Below are positions 25,117 through 36,178 of a DNA stretch of 64,000 nt, piece after piece (within the stretch, counting starts at the first letter, position 1; every line of letters begins with the position of its first letter). Under the pieces are notes generated by a model that made no database searches, was not told the origin of the DNA, and worked only from the letters and a program-made list of their open reading frames with translations. Position numbers and translations under genes: made by a program. The stretch comes from Achromobacter arsenitoxydans SY8 (GTDB lineage Bacteria; Pseudomonadota; Gammaproteobacteria; Burkholderiales; Burkholderiaceae_B). The stretch spans positions 1 to 64,000 of the forward strand of contig NZ_AGUF01000042.1 of NCBI RefSeq assembly GCF_000236785.1, written 5' to 3'.

Positions 25117-25683
25117 CTACTTGCGCCCGGAGCCCGGCGTGCCGCCAGGCGTGAACGGGAAGGTGGAGAACATCGCGCGGGTCTGGTCCTGCATCTGGTC
25201 CTGCATCTGCACGAACAGGTTTTTGCTCTGGTCGATGTAGTTGTTCATCATGTTCTGCAGCATGGGCGTCTGCACGTTCATGAACTGCGTCCAGGCTTCG
25301 GGGCCGAACTGGCTTCCATAAAGGCCCTTGGACTGCTCGGCCATGCGCTGCTGGATCTCCATGAACGCCTGGATGTTCTTTTCCAGGTAGGAACCCATGA
25401 TGCCCTGCATGGCATGGCCGTAGAAACGGATGATCTGCGACAGCATGTTCGAGGAGAACATGGGCATACCGCCGCTTTCCTCTTCAAGAATGATCTGCAG
25501 GAGGATGCTGCGCGTCAGGTCTTCGGCGCTCTTGGCGTCAACGACCTGGAATTCCTCGTTGGCCAGGACCAGTTGCTTGACATCTGCCAGGGTGATGTAG
25601 GTGCTGGTCCGGGTGTCGTATAAGCGACGGTTGGGGTACTTTTTAATCAGGCGCAGGCTGGCGCCGGTTTGTGCTTGCGTCAT
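25117..25683 (-). CDS. phaR: PhaR, polyhydroxyalkanoate synthesis repressor
   Basis: A 188-residue DNA-binding protein that senses PHA granules and represses phasin genes and its own gene. The N-terminal PHB_acc_N domain is clear (RLIKKYPNRRLYDTRTSTYI), followed by the PHB_acc region SQIIRFYGHAMQ and a Gln/Met-rich helical C terminus (MQDQMQDQTRAMF). The start is the ATG at 25683; a longer frame upstream runs into phaB. It lies 119 bases downstream of phaB, with a hairpin between them. Confidence 0.95.
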   Translation of the reverse strand: MTQAQTGASLRLIKKYPNRRLYDTRTSTYITLADVKQLVLANEEFQVVDAKSAEDLTRSILLQIILEEESGGMPMFSSNMLSQIIRFYGHAMQGIMGSYLEKNIQAFMEIQQRMAEQSKGLYGSQFGPEAWTQFMNVQTPMLQNMMNNYIDQSKNLFVQMQDQMQDQTRAMFSTFPFTPGGTPGSGRK

Positions 25684-25773
25684 GGTTGTCCCCGGATCGG
25701 GCGATCTCTTAGGCTTTGAATAAGGTGAAGTGTAATGCCGGACGACCCTCTCCCCGAGGCCATCCGGCGCCGA

Positions 25774-25795
25774 CGGGCCGCCAACGGGCGGCCCG
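25774..25795. other. Hairpin between phaB and phaR
   Basis: CGGGCCGCC (25774-25782) and GGCGGCCCG (25787-25795) form a perfect 9-bp stem with a 4-base loop. No T run follows on the minus strand, so it may slow or process the transcript and not terminate it fully. Confidence 0.5.
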
Positions 25796-25802
25796 CAGTG
25801 CG

Positions 25803-26540
25803 TCAGCCCATGTGCAGGCCGCCGTTCAGCGAGAAGTCCGCGCCAGTCGAAAAGCCGGATTCGTCGGATGCCAGCCATGAAGTCATGGACGCGATTTCCT
25901 CGGGCGTGCCCAGGCGGCGCACCGGAATCGTGGCGACGATCTTTTCGAGCACGTCGGGACGAATTGCCCGGACCATGTCGGTGCCGATGTAGCCGGGGGA
26001 AATCGTGTTGACCGTCACTCCCTTGCTGGCCACTTCCTGGGCCAGCGCCATGGTGAAGCCATGGATGCCCGCCTTTGCCGTGGAGTAGTTGGTCTGGCCG
26101 AACTGCCCTTTCTGGCCGTTCACGGAGCTGATGTTGATGATCCGGCCCCACTGGCGCTCGATCATGCCCTCGATGACCTGCTTGGTCACATTGAACAGGC
26201 TGTTCAGGTTGGTGTCGATGACCGCGCGCCAATCGTCCGCGCTCATCTTCCGGAACAGGCCGTCGCGGGTAATACCCGCGTTGTTGACCAGCACGTCGAC
26301 CGGACCCAGCTCATTGGTGACCTTTTCGAAGGCGGCCACCGTGGAATCCCAGTCGGACACGTTGCCCACGGACGCATGGAACGTGAAGCCCTGCGCCGCC
26401 TGTTCGTCCAGCCATTGCTGGTAATTGCGGCTGGGGCCGCAGCCTGCCACCACGCGAAAGCCATCCTTGGCCAAGCGCTGGCAAATAGAGGTGCCAATCC
26501 CGCCCATCCCGCCTGTTACGTAAGCCAGTTTTCCGCTCAT
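25803..26540 (-). CDS. phaB: PhaB, acetoacetyl-CoA reductase
   Basis: A 245-residue short-chain dehydrogenase that reduces acetoacetyl-CoA to (R)-3-hydroxybutyryl-CoA with NADPH, the monomer for PHB. Seen: nucleotide motif TGGMGGIG (9-16), NNAG (86-89), catalytic Ser139, Tyr152 and Lys156 in SSVNGQKGQFGQTNYSTAK, and GYIGTDMV. Residue spacing matches Cupriavidus PhaB. It follows phaC by 80 bases; the ketothiolase gene phaA that often lies between them is absent here. Confidence 0.95.
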   Translation of the reverse strand: MSGKLAYVTGGMGGIGTSICQRLAKDGFRVVAGCGPSRNYQQWLDEQAAQGFTFHASVGNVSDWDSTVAAFEKVTNELGPVDVLVNNAGITRDGLFRKMSADDWRAVIDTNLNSLFNVTKQVIEGMIERQWGRIINISSVNGQKGQFGQTNYSTAKAGIHGFTMALAQEVASKGVTVNTISPGYIGTDMVRAIRPDVLEKIVATIPVRRLGTPEEIASMTSWLASDESGFSTGADFSLNGGLHMG

Positions 26541-26620
26541 TGGACTTCCTCCTGTGTGCGACGGACGCCTCGTTGATTAACTTTCTATGGTTGCCCGGGG
26601 ATTGACCGCAATGCGCGGCG

Positions 26621-28255
26621 TCAGGCGGCCCGGACTTTCACATACCTGCCAGGGGCCGGCTCGATCGGCCGGTACTTGGCATTGCCTGTCTTTGTGCGCG
26701 CCTTCACCCGTTTGCCGGAATGACCGGCCAGCCAGGCTGCCCAGTCGGGCCACCAGCTTCCCGGCTGTTCCACCGCCTGCTCGAACCACGAGTTGGGGTC
26801 GCCCGGCAAGGGCTGGCTGGCCTTTTCCAGCGCGTCGGCCACCCAGTAGCTGCGGCGCTTCTTGGCGGGCGGATTGACCACGCCCGCGATATGGCCGGAT
26901 GCGCCCAGGACGAAGCGCTGCGGTCCGCGCAGCACCTGCGTCGACGCGTAGGCCGCTACCCAGGGCACGATGTGGTCTTCGCGGGAGCCGAAAATGTACG
27001 CCGGCATGCGCAGCCGCGTCAGGTCCAGCGGCAGGCCCGCCGCGTGCGCGCGCCCCGGCACCTTCAGGTTGTTCTCCAGGTAGGTGTTGCGGAAGTACCA
27101 GGAAAAGAAGGGGCCGGGGAGATTCGTGCTGTCGCCGTTCCAGAACAGCAGGTCGAAGGCGGGCGGCTTCTGGCCTTTCAGGTAGTTGCCGACCACATAG
27201 TTCCAGACGAGCTCGTTGGGCCGCAGGAACGAAAACGTGGTGGCCAGGTCGCGCCCGGGCATCAGGCCGCCGTTGCCCAGTTGATGGTCGCGCAGCAGCG
27301 CATGGGCCTCGTCGACGAAGACATTCAGGACGCCGGTGTCGTGGAAATCCAGGAACGAGGTCAGCAGCGTCAGGGACGCCACGGGATGCTCGCCGCGCGC
27401 TTCGGCCAGGGCCAGCGCGGCAGCCAGCATGGTGCCGCCCACGCAGAAGCCCAGCGCGTTGACCTGCGGCTGCCCGGTGATGTCGCTGGCCACGCGCAGC
27501 GCCTGCAGCACCGCGTCGTCCAGATAGTCGGACCAAGTGGCGCGTTCGATGCCGTCGGTGTCGGACGCCACGGGGTTGCGCCAGGAAATCAGGAATACCG
27601 TCTGACCTTGCTCGACCGCATGCCGCACGAAGGAATTCTCGGGCTGCAGGTCCAGGATGTAGAACTTGTTGATGTTGGGCGGCACGATGACCAGCGGGCG
27701 CTCGAATACGGTGGCGGTCGCAGGCGCGTACTGGATGAGCTGGAACAGCTTGTTCTCGAAGACGACGTCGCCGGGCGTGGTGGCCACGTTGCGGCCGATC
27801 TCGAACTGCGATTCGTCGGTCTGCGTGATGCGGCCCTTCTTGACGTCCCCCAGCAGGTTCGCCAGGCCCTCGTTCAGCGCGCGGCCCGCGCTTTCCACGA
27901 TGGATTGCTGGGCGTCAGGATTCAGCGCCAGGAAGTTCGACGGGGACAGCGCATCGACCCATTGCATGATCGAAAACCGAAGCCGGTCGCGCATGGGTTC
28001 GCTGACCTGGGCGGCATCGACCATGCGCGACATGGCGCGCGCCGACAGCAGATAGGTGTGCGCCAGCAGCAGGTGACTATCGTTGGCGGCCCAGGCGTTG
28101 CCCGAAAAACGGCGGTCGGACGGCGGCGCCAGCGCGCCGCGCCGGGCGTCGTCGCAAAGGCGTTGCCATTCACGGGAAAATTCTGCCTGGATGTCAGCCA
28201 GGACTTCCGGTGCCACGCTCACCGGATTGGGACCTGCGGAGAGATTGGCATTCAC
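26621..28255 (-). CDS. phaC: PhaC, class I polyhydroxyalkanoate synthase
   Basis: A 544-residue PHA synthase that polymerises hydroxyacyl-CoA on granules. The lipase-like box GFCVGG places the catalytic nucleophile at Cys271; the partners are Asp427 (SREDHIVPW) and His455 (GASGHIAGVVNPP). A length slightly under the Cupriavidus enzyme (589) and the absence of PhaE fit class I. The start is GTG at 28255, with AAGGTG upstream; an ATG a few bases further in is out of frame. The gene order is phaC-phaB-phaR. A TTGACA element lies upstream. Confidence 0.95.
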   Translation of the reverse strand: MNANLSAGPNPVSVAPEVLADIQAEFSREWQRLCDDARRGALAPPSDRRFSGNAWAANDSHLLLAHTYLLSARAMSRMVDAAQVSEPMRDRLRFSIMQWVDALSPSNFLALNPDAQQSIVESAGRALNEGLANLLGDVKKGRITQTDESQFEIGRNVATTPGDVVFENKLFQLIQYAPATATVFERPLVIVPPNINKFYILDLQPENSFVRHAVEQGQTVFLISWRNPVASDTDGIERATWSDYLDDAVLQALRVASDITGQPQVNALGFCVGGTMLAAALALAEARGEHPVASLTLLTSFLDFHDTGVLNVFVDEAHALLRDHQLGNGGLMPGRDLATTFSFLRPNELVWNYVVGNYLKGQKPPAFDLLFWNGDSTNLPGPFFSWYFRNTYLENNLKVPGRAHAAGLPLDLTRLRMPAYIFGSREDHIVPWVAAYASTQVLRGPQRFVLGASGHIAGVVNPPAKKRRSYWVADALEKASQPLPGDPNSWFEQAVEQPGSWWPDWAAWLAGHSGKRVKARTKTGNAKYRPIEPAPGRYVKVRAA

Positions 28256-28287
28256 TTCGACACCTTGTTATCGAGACTTCGCGATTG

Positions 28288-28316
28288 ATGTTGCATTCCG
28301 GGTCCAGGACTGTCAA
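28288..28316 (-). promoter_or_regulatory. Possible phaC promoter
   Basis: On the minus strand TTGACA (28316-28311) is a perfect -35 box, followed after 17 bases by CAACAT, a weak -10 box. It lies 33 bases before the GTG start of phaC. Confidence 0.4.
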
Positions 28317-28349
28317 TGCGGGTATACAAGGAGGGCTATCAGTGTAAGA

Positions 28350-28375
28350 CGCAAGGCCGAACCCAAAGCCTTGCG
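28350..28375. other. Hairpin downstream of pgeF
   Basis: CGCAAGGC (28350-28357) pairs with GCCTTGCG (28368-28375). It lies just after the pgeF stop on the minus strand. No strong T run follows, so terminator activity is uncertain. Confidence 0.4.
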
Positions 28376-28380
28376 CTATA

Positions 28381-29145
28381 TCAAACCGGGTTCAGCCAAG
28401 CCAGTAATGCCATGCGTCCGGTCTGCCCGTCGCGCCGGTACGAAAAATAGCTTTCCACCTGGGTAACGGTGCACAGCCCGCTCAGCGCCACCTCTTGTAC
28501 CCCGGCACGGCGCAGGCGGAAATCGGCCAATCCGGCGAGGTCTGCCAGCCACTTGCCGGGGATGCCCGGACGCGGCACGAAATATCGCGCGGTGGCCGGG
28601 TCGTCGGCCGTGAACGCGTCCAGGACGTCCTGCCCGACTTCGAATTCCCGGGGACCGATGCCCGGACCAACCCAGGCGCGCCAGGCCTTGGCCTGCGGCG
28701 CCTTGGCGCGCATGGCGGCCAGCGTATGTTCCAGCACCCCGCCCGACAGGCCGCGCCAGCCGGCATGCGCCGCGCCCAGCACCGCGCCGTCGGCGTCGGC
28801 GATGACCACCGGCAGGCAATCCGCCACCATGATGGCCAGCACGCGCCCGGGCTGCGCCGTGACGCTGGCGTCCACCGCAGGCTCCGGCGGCAGGCCGGGC
28901 TGGTCGGCATCGCCGACTTCGCTGCCGTGAACCTGGCGCAGCCACAGGGGATCGGCCGGCACTGCCGCGCGCACGCGGCGGCGGTTCTCGGCTACGGCGT
29001 CCGGATTGTCGCCGGCCCGCAGCCCGAGGTTCAGGGTGTCGTGCGGGGCCACCCCGACGCCGCCGGCGCGGGTGGTGCAGAAGTAGTTCACGCCTGGCCA
29101 TTCAGGTCCCGTCACCACGGGCAGACCCGCCATCACGCGCTCCAT
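28381..29145 (-). CDS. pgeF: PgeF, peptidoglycan editing factor / laccase-domain protein (YfiH)
   Basis: A 254-residue protein of the DUF152/YfiH family. E. coli YfiH removes wrongly placed L-serine from peptidoglycan precursors; older annotations call it polyphenol oxidase. Metal-binding motifs are present: LRQVHGSEV, VADCLPV and AAHAGWRGL. The start could be the ATG at 29145 (AGGAG 8 bases upstream, 13-base overlap with rluD) or the ATG at 29133 (TGATG junction with rluD, GGAG upstream); I chose the first. It is translated with rluD, the usual neighbour of this gene in many proteobacteria. Confidence 0.92.
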   Translation of the reverse strand: MERVMAGLPVVTGPEWPGVNYFCTTRAGGVGVAPHDTLNLGLRAGDNPDAVAENRRRVRAAVPADPLWLRQVHGSEVGDADQPGLPPEPAVDASVTAQPGRVLAIMVADCLPVVIADADGAVLGAAHAGWRGLSGGVLEHTLAAMRAKAPQAKAWRAWVGPGIGPREFEVGQDVLDAFTADDPATARYFVPRPGIPGKWLADLAGLADFRLRRAGVQEVALSGLCTVTQVESYFSYRRDGQTGRMALLAWLNPV

Positions 29146-30215
29146 GCAATGCTCTCCTGGACTTGGGCCATGTCGGCGGGCACCGCCGCCGTGAACTGGA
29201 CTTCACCGGCGCCGCCGGGATCGTCGAAATGCAGCGCGCGGGCATGCAGCATCTGGCGCTGCGCCCCGGCTATCGGCTTGCCGCCGTAGATGGTGTCGGC
29301 CAGCAGCGGGTGCCCGAGACTGGCCATGTGCACGCGGATCTGGTGGGTGCGGCCGGTTTCCAGACGGCACACCACTTCGGTGACGCGGCCGCCGGGATCC
29401 GCCATGCCGCGGCGGGACGGGGCGTAATTGGTGATGGCCGGCTTGGGCGCCACGGGCCGTTCGACGCTCATGCGCACCGGCACCCGGGGATCGCGGCCGA
29501 TGGCGCGGTCCACCCGGCCGGCGGCGGCCATCCAGCCATGCGCCAGCGCCACGTATTCGCGGCCCATGCTGCGGGCCTGCAACTGGCGCACCAGGTGCGT
29601 CTGGGCGGTTTCGTTGCGCGCCACCACCATCAGGCCCGAGGTGTCCTTGTCCAGCCGGTGCACGATGCCGGCGCGCGCGACCTGCGCGAGTTCCGGATAG
29701 CGGTGCAGCAGGCCGTTGAGCAGCGTGCCGCTCCAGTTGCCGGCGCCGGGATGGGTGACGAGCCCGGCAGGCTTGTTCACCACGATCCAGTCCGGGCTTT
29801 CCGCCACGACGCCGAATTCAACGGGTTCCGGCGCGAAGGCGCGCGCTTCGGGAGCGGGCTGGGCCCAGACGGTTAGTTCGTCGCCCGGGCCGACCGTCTG
29901 CCTGACCTTGCCGGGCTTGCCGTTGACCAGCACGTTGCCGGATTCGATCCAGCCCTGCAGGCGGCCGCGGGAATGTTCCGGCAGCAGGCCCGCCAGCACC
30001 TTGTCGAGCCGGTCGGCGCGGGTGGCGGACGGCACGGTTACAAGTTGCGGCTCGCCGCGGCCCGCTTCTTCGAGGTTTTCGTCGTCGGCGGATTCAAGGC
30101 CGGTATCGGCGCTTTTTTCGGCAGGATTGCCTGCGATCTTGCCCGTGTTTTCGTCGACGGAACCCCGGAGTTTGCCGTCGGAAACAAGATCTGCGCGGGC
30201 GGCTGTATCAGACAT
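29133..30215 (-). CDS. rluD: RluD, 23S rRNA pseudouridine synthase
   Basis: A 360-residue enzyme that makes pseudouridines in helix 69 of 23S rRNA (1911, 1915, 1917 in E. coli). Order: a poorly conserved acidic N-terminal extension (about 1-57), an S4 RNA-binding domain (about 67-115), and the RsuA/RluD catalytic domain with HRLDKDTSG (186-194; catalytic Asp189) and GRTHQIRVHM. The extension is longer than in E. coli RluD (326 residues). It is divergent from bamD by 53 bases, an arrangement found widely in proteobacteria. Confidence 0.95.
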   Translation of the reverse strand: MSDTAARADLVSDGKLRGSVDENTGKIAGNPAEKSADTGLESADDENLEEAGRGEPQLVTVPSATRADRLDKVLAGLLPEHSRGRLQGWIESGNVLVNGKPGKVRQTVGPGDELTVWAQPAPEARAFAPEPVEFGVVAESPDWIVVNKPAGLVTHPGAGNWSGTLLNGLLHRYPELAQVARAGIVHRLDKDTSGLMVVARNETAQTHLVRQLQARSMGREYVALAHGWMAAAGRVDRAIGRDPRVPVRMSVERPVAPKPAITNYAPSRRGMADPGGRVTEVVCRLETGRTHQIRVHMASLGHPLLADTIYGGKPIAGAQRQMLHARALHFDDPGGAGEVQFTAAVPADMAQVQESIAWSA

Positions 30216-30227
30216 GGAGACAAATCA

Positions 30228-30233
30228 TATAAT
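30228..30233 (+). promoter_or_regulatory. Possible -10 box of bamD
   Basis: A perfect TATAAT sits 35 bases before the GTG start of bamD in the short rluD-bamD gap. The -35 region is poor. On the opposite strand the overlapping TATGAT could serve rluD. Confidence 0.4.
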
Positions 30234-30268
30234 CAGCCTGCCATGCTAACACCAAGGATACGATTCTC

Positions 30269-31111
30269 GTGATTCACCACTCCGCAGCTCCCTCGAACCC
30301 CGCATCCCGCAGCGGGTCGGTTTTGCGCGTGGTTATCGCGCTATTTGCCGCCGCGCTCATCGCCGGTTGCAGCGGCACCGACGCCAAGTACGACAAGACC
30401 ACCAACTGGAGCGCCGAACAACTGTACGCGGACGCCAAGGCGGAAATGGCCTCGGGCGGCTGGAAGGAAGCGCGCGAACGCCTGACCGCCATCGAAAGCC
30501 GCTACCCCTTTGGCGTGTACGCGCAGCAAGCCCTACTTGAGCTGGCCTACGTCAACTGGAAAGACGGCGAAAACGAACAGGCCCTGGCCGCCATCGACCG
30601 CTTCCAGCAGCTCTATCCCAACCACCCCGGCACCGACTACGCCCTGTACCTGAAGGGCCTGATCAACTTCACGCCGGCCAGCGCGTTCATGAGCAACATC
30701 ACCGGCCAGGATCCGGCCGAGCGCGACCCCAAGGGCCTGCGCGCGTCCTACGACGCCTTCAATGAACTGATCAAGCGCTATCCGGAGAGCAAGTACACCG
30801 TAGACGCCGAAAAGCGCGTGGCGTGGCTGGTCAACACCATCGCCATGAACGAGGTCCACGTCGCCCGCTACTACTACGAGCGCGGCGCGTACGTCGCGGC
30901 GGCCAACCGCGCGCAGACCGTCATCACCGACTTCGAGGGCGCTCCCGCCACCGAAGAGGCGCTCTACCTGATGGTCGAGTCCTACGACAAGCTGGGCATG
31001 ACCGAACTCAAGAACGACGCCCAGCGCGTCTACGACAAGAACTTTCCCGACAGCGAATTCCGCACCAAGGGCCTGAAGGCTGACAAGAGCTGGTGGAATC
31101 CCTTCAACTGA
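30269..31111 (+). CDS. bamD: BamD, outer-membrane assembly lipoprotein (ComL)
   Basis: A 280-residue lipoprotein of the BAM complex that inserts beta-barrel proteins in the outer membrane. Signal peptide with lipobox IAGC (Cys34), then TPR repeats: LYADAKAEM, LLELAYVNWKDGENEQALAA, YALYLKGLINF and EALYLMVESYDKLGM. The start is GTG at 30269 with AAGGA upstream; this gives a long 33-residue signal region, and a later TTG/GTG start near residue 17-20 is possible. A strong terminator follows 19 bases after the stop. Confidence 0.95.
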   Translation: MIHHSAAPSNPASRSGSVLRVVIALFAAALIAGCSGTDAKYDKTTNWSAEQLYADAKAEMASGGWKEARERLTAIESRYPFGVYAQQALLELAYVNWKDGENEQALAAIDRFQQLYPNHPGTDYALYLKGLINFTPASAFMSNITGQDPAERDPKGLRASYDAFNELIKRYPESKYTVDAEKRVAWLVNTIAMNEVHVARYYYERGAYVAAANRAQTVITDFEGAPATEEALYLMVESYDKLGMTELKNDAQRVYDKNFPDSEFRTKGLKADKSWWNPFN

Positions 31112-31130
31112 TTCCGCCCGCATGGGAAGA

Positions 31131-31162
31131 AAAATAGCCCTTCATTGAAGGGCTATTTTTTT
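31131..31162. terminator. Bidirectional terminator between bamD and dinG
   Basis: Perfect 12-bp stem (AAAATAGCCCTT at 31131-31142 with its complement at 31148-31159), 5-base loop, T run on the plus side and A run on the other, between two convergent genes. Confidence 0.92.
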
Positions 31163-31181
31163 GCCTGCGCGCCCCGGCGGG

Positions 31182-33272
31182 CTACTGGTCCTGGGACGCG
31201 CGCTTGCGGCGGTAGAACGCCAGCACCTCTTCCAGCTCGCGCGTGCGCGCAAACGGCGGCAGGCCGCGCCAGAGGCGCTTGCCATAGGGCTTTTCGACCA
31301 GCCGCGCGTCGCCGACCATCAGGACGCCCCAGTCCGATTCCGTGCGGATCAGGCGGCCGGCGCCCTGCTTGAGCGAGATCGCGGCCTCGGGCAGCTGGTA
31401 TTCCGAGAACGGATTGCCCCCCTGCGCCCGGCAGGCCCGCAGGCGCGCCTCGATGACGGGATCGTCGGGCGGCGCGAACGGCAGCTTGTCGATCGCCACC
31501 AGGGTCAGGACGTCGCCAGGCAGGTCGATGCCTTCCCAGAAACTCGCGCTGCCCACCAGCACCGGATGCTCCAGCTTGCAAAAGCGGTCCAGCAGATCGC
31601 GCCGTGTGCCTTCACCCTGCTTGAGCAGCGGCCAGTCATGGCCGGCGTCGTCAAAGGCGTCGGCCAGCAGGTTGGCGACCTTGTCCACCGCACGCAGGGT
31701 CGTACAGAGCACCAAGGTGCCCCCCGGGCTGGCTTCCAGTAACGGCAGCAGCGTCTGCACGAAGCGGTCGAGGAACTGCGGCGACTGGGGTTCTGGCATG
31801 CCGCGCGGCACGAACAGCAGCGCCTGTTCGGGGTAGTCGAACGGGGATTCCCATTTGCCCGTGCGTGCGCGGTCCAGGCCGAGCTGGCTGGTGAAATGCG
31901 TGAACTCGCCGTTGATGGACAGCGTGGCCGAGGTCATGATCCAGGCCTGGCCCGGTTTGCGGAACTTGGAGAAGGCCTGGGCCACCGACAGCGGCGCCGA
32001 GTGCAGGCGCACGTGGTGCAGGCCATGCTCGACCCAGCGCACCGCCGGGCCCGTCCATTGCTCCGCCAGCGCCGCGCCTTCCAGGATGGCGGCGGGCGTG
32101 GACGGGCCATCGCCCAGCGGGTCCTGCGCCGGAGCCTGGTCGTCCCGGCCCCAGCCTTCGTCATCCAGGGCGCCGCCGGCGCGGCCGGGTGTCGCCCAGC
32201 GCTTGAGCTTGACCGAAATCTCGGCGCCCGAACGCGCGGCCGCCATCAGGTCCGGATGCTTTTCGGCCACGGCGCCCAGCGCCTTCGTGGCGCTATCCAC
32301 GGCCTCGCGCAGCGCCAGCAGCGCTTCGTCGAACTCTTCGGGATTGGGTATGGCCTCGAACGTGGCCTTGCGGCCAGGCATCTTGTCCAGCGGCGCACAG
32401 GTCAGGCGCAATTCGCGCGCGGCGGTTTCCAGGTGACGGCTGACGTCGCTCCATTTGGCGGCCTCGCGCGCGTAGGCCAGCCCGGCTACTTCCAGCGCAC
32501 GCCCAAAGTCCATCAGCTGGTGCGTGGACACGCTGCTGCCCAGAAAGCGCGTAGCGGTGTCGGGCAGCTGATGCGCCTCGTCGAAGATGACGGTGTCGGC
32601 TTCGGGCAGCAGATCCGTGACGCCTTCTTCGCGCAGCATCAGGTCGGCCATGAACAGTGCGTGGTTGACGACGACCACGTCGGCTTCCTGGGCCTGACGG
32701 CGGGCCTTGACGACGAAGCAGTCGCGGATGCGCGGGCATTCCTGGCCCAGGCAGTTCTCGCGGGTGGAGGTGACGCGCTGCCAGATCTCGGCGTCTTCCG
32801 GCACCTGGGCCAGGTCGCCGCGGTCGCCGGTCTTGGAGATGCCGGCGAACACCTGGATCTGGCGCAGTTGCTGGATTTCGGAGCGGGACTTCAGGGCGCG
32901 CTCGTCGCCCTGCAGGCGTTCCAGGTGGTAATGGCAGACATAGTTGCCGCGGCCCTTGAGCAGCGCCGCGGTCACGGGGGCCGCCAGCGCGGCGCGCACG
33001 CGCGGCAGGTCGCGCGTGAAGAGCTGGTCCTGCAGGGTGCGCGTGCCGGTGGAGATCAGCACCTTGCCGCCCTGGATGAAGGCGGGTACAAGGTAAGCCC
33101 AGGTTTTGCCGATGCCGGTGCCAGCCTCGGCGACGAGCGTGGCGCGGTCCTGGATGGCCTGGCCGATGGCCTGCGACAATTCCACCTGCGAAGGACGCGG
33201 TTTGTAGCCGGGCAAGGCCGTGGCCAAAGGCCCGTCCTCGTCGAAGAATTCGGAAATATCCAGGTCCAGCAT
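31182..33272 (-). CDS. dinG: DinG/YoaA-type ATP-dependent DNA helicase
   Basis: A 696-residue superfamily 2 helicase of the XPD-like iron-sulfur group. Seen: Walker A GTGIGKT (51-57); four cysteines for the 4Fe-4S cluster (Cys113, Cys174, Cys179, Cys185); DEAH box (231-234); and C-terminal motifs GSASFWEGIDLPGD and QGAGRLIRTESDWG. It unwinds 5'-3' and acts in repair or replication-transcription conflicts. The length and the short N-terminal part are closer to YoaA (636) than to E. coli DinG (716), but either name is used for such proteins. Confidence 0.92.
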   Translation of the reverse strand: MLDLDISEFFDEDGPLATALPGYKPRPSQVELSQAIGQAIQDRATLVAEAGTGIGKTWAYLVPAFIQGGKVLISTGTRTLQDQLFTRDLPRVRAALAAPVTAALLKGRGNYVCHYHLERLQGDERALKSRSEIQQLRQIQVFAGISKTGDRGDLAQVPEDAEIWQRVTSTRENCLGQECPRIRDCFVVKARRQAQEADVVVVNHALFMADLMLREEGVTDLLPEADTVIFDEAHQLPDTATRFLGSSVSTHQLMDFGRALEVAGLAYAREAAKWSDVSRHLETAARELRLTCAPLDKMPGRKATFEAIPNPEEFDEALLALREAVDSATKALGAVAEKHPDLMAAARSGAEISVKLKRWATPGRAGGALDDEGWGRDDQAPAQDPLGDGPSTPAAILEGAALAEQWTGPAVRWVEHGLHHVRLHSAPLSVAQAFSKFRKPGQAWIMTSATLSINGEFTHFTSQLGLDRARTGKWESPFDYPEQALLFVPRGMPEPQSPQFLDRFVQTLLPLLEASPGGTLVLCTTLRAVDKVANLLADAFDDAGHDWPLLKQGEGTRRDLLDRFCKLEHPVLVGSASFWEGIDLPGDVLTLVAIDKLPFAPPDDPVIEARLRACRAQGGNPFSEYQLPEAAISLKQGAGRLIRTESDWGVLMVGDARLVEKPYGKRLWRGLPPFARTRELEEVLAFYRRKRASQDQ

Positions 33273-33511
33273 TACAGCAGCCTAGTGTCGGTCGGGATCA
33301 TGGGTGAACCGGTGCCGGGACAAGCGGTTCGGGCGCCAGACACTGATTTGGGAAAGGACCCAAATGATACCCGCTGCCGCGCCCGTTTCCCGCTTGCGGC
33401 CCACCGCCATGCCGCCGCCAGAGGGACGGATCGGTCCTCCCGGGCACGTTCTGTAACAACGGCTTATGGCACAATCCGCCCCTTGTTTTTCCTTTTTGTC
33501 GTCGTATAGAG

Positions 33512-35887
<2,376 letters not shown>

Positions 35888-35900
35888 TCTCCGCGCAGCA

Positions 35901-35932
35901 AAAAACCGGCGCCGCGGCGCCGGTTTTTTTTT
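35901..35932 (+). terminator. Rho-independent terminator of tex
   Basis: Stem built from AAAAACCGGCGC and its complement with a CGCG-like loop, followed by a long T run, 13 bases after the tex stop codon. Confidence 0.92.
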
Positions 35933-36001
35933 GCCTCAAGGCGGGCCTGGCGGCCTAGGACTTACCCTAGATACCCCGCTTTTCATTGCGATCCCTCAAG
36001 C

Positions 36002-36068
36002 CTGCCCCTCAGAAATAAGTGAAAATATCTAATTGTGTCCAAATAATAAAAATCACATGAAGGGGCAG
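36002..36068. other. AT-rich island bounded by an 8-bp inverted repeat
   Basis: CTGCCCCT (36002-36009) and AGGGGCAG (36061-36068) are perfect complements and enclose 51 bases of very AT-rich sequence, in strong contrast to the surrounding DNA. It lies 110 bases before the orphan gene at 36179 and may be its control region or a remnant of inserted DNA. I recognise no element. Confidence 0.4.
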
Positions 36069-36178
36069 CAGCCCGGTGACGCAAAGACCCACGATCAGGC
36101 GAGCTGCGGCGCATAACGTCTATCGGGTAGCAGCAAAGAGCAATAGCGCCCCCCTGACAGACCGGAGACCCGTCCGCA

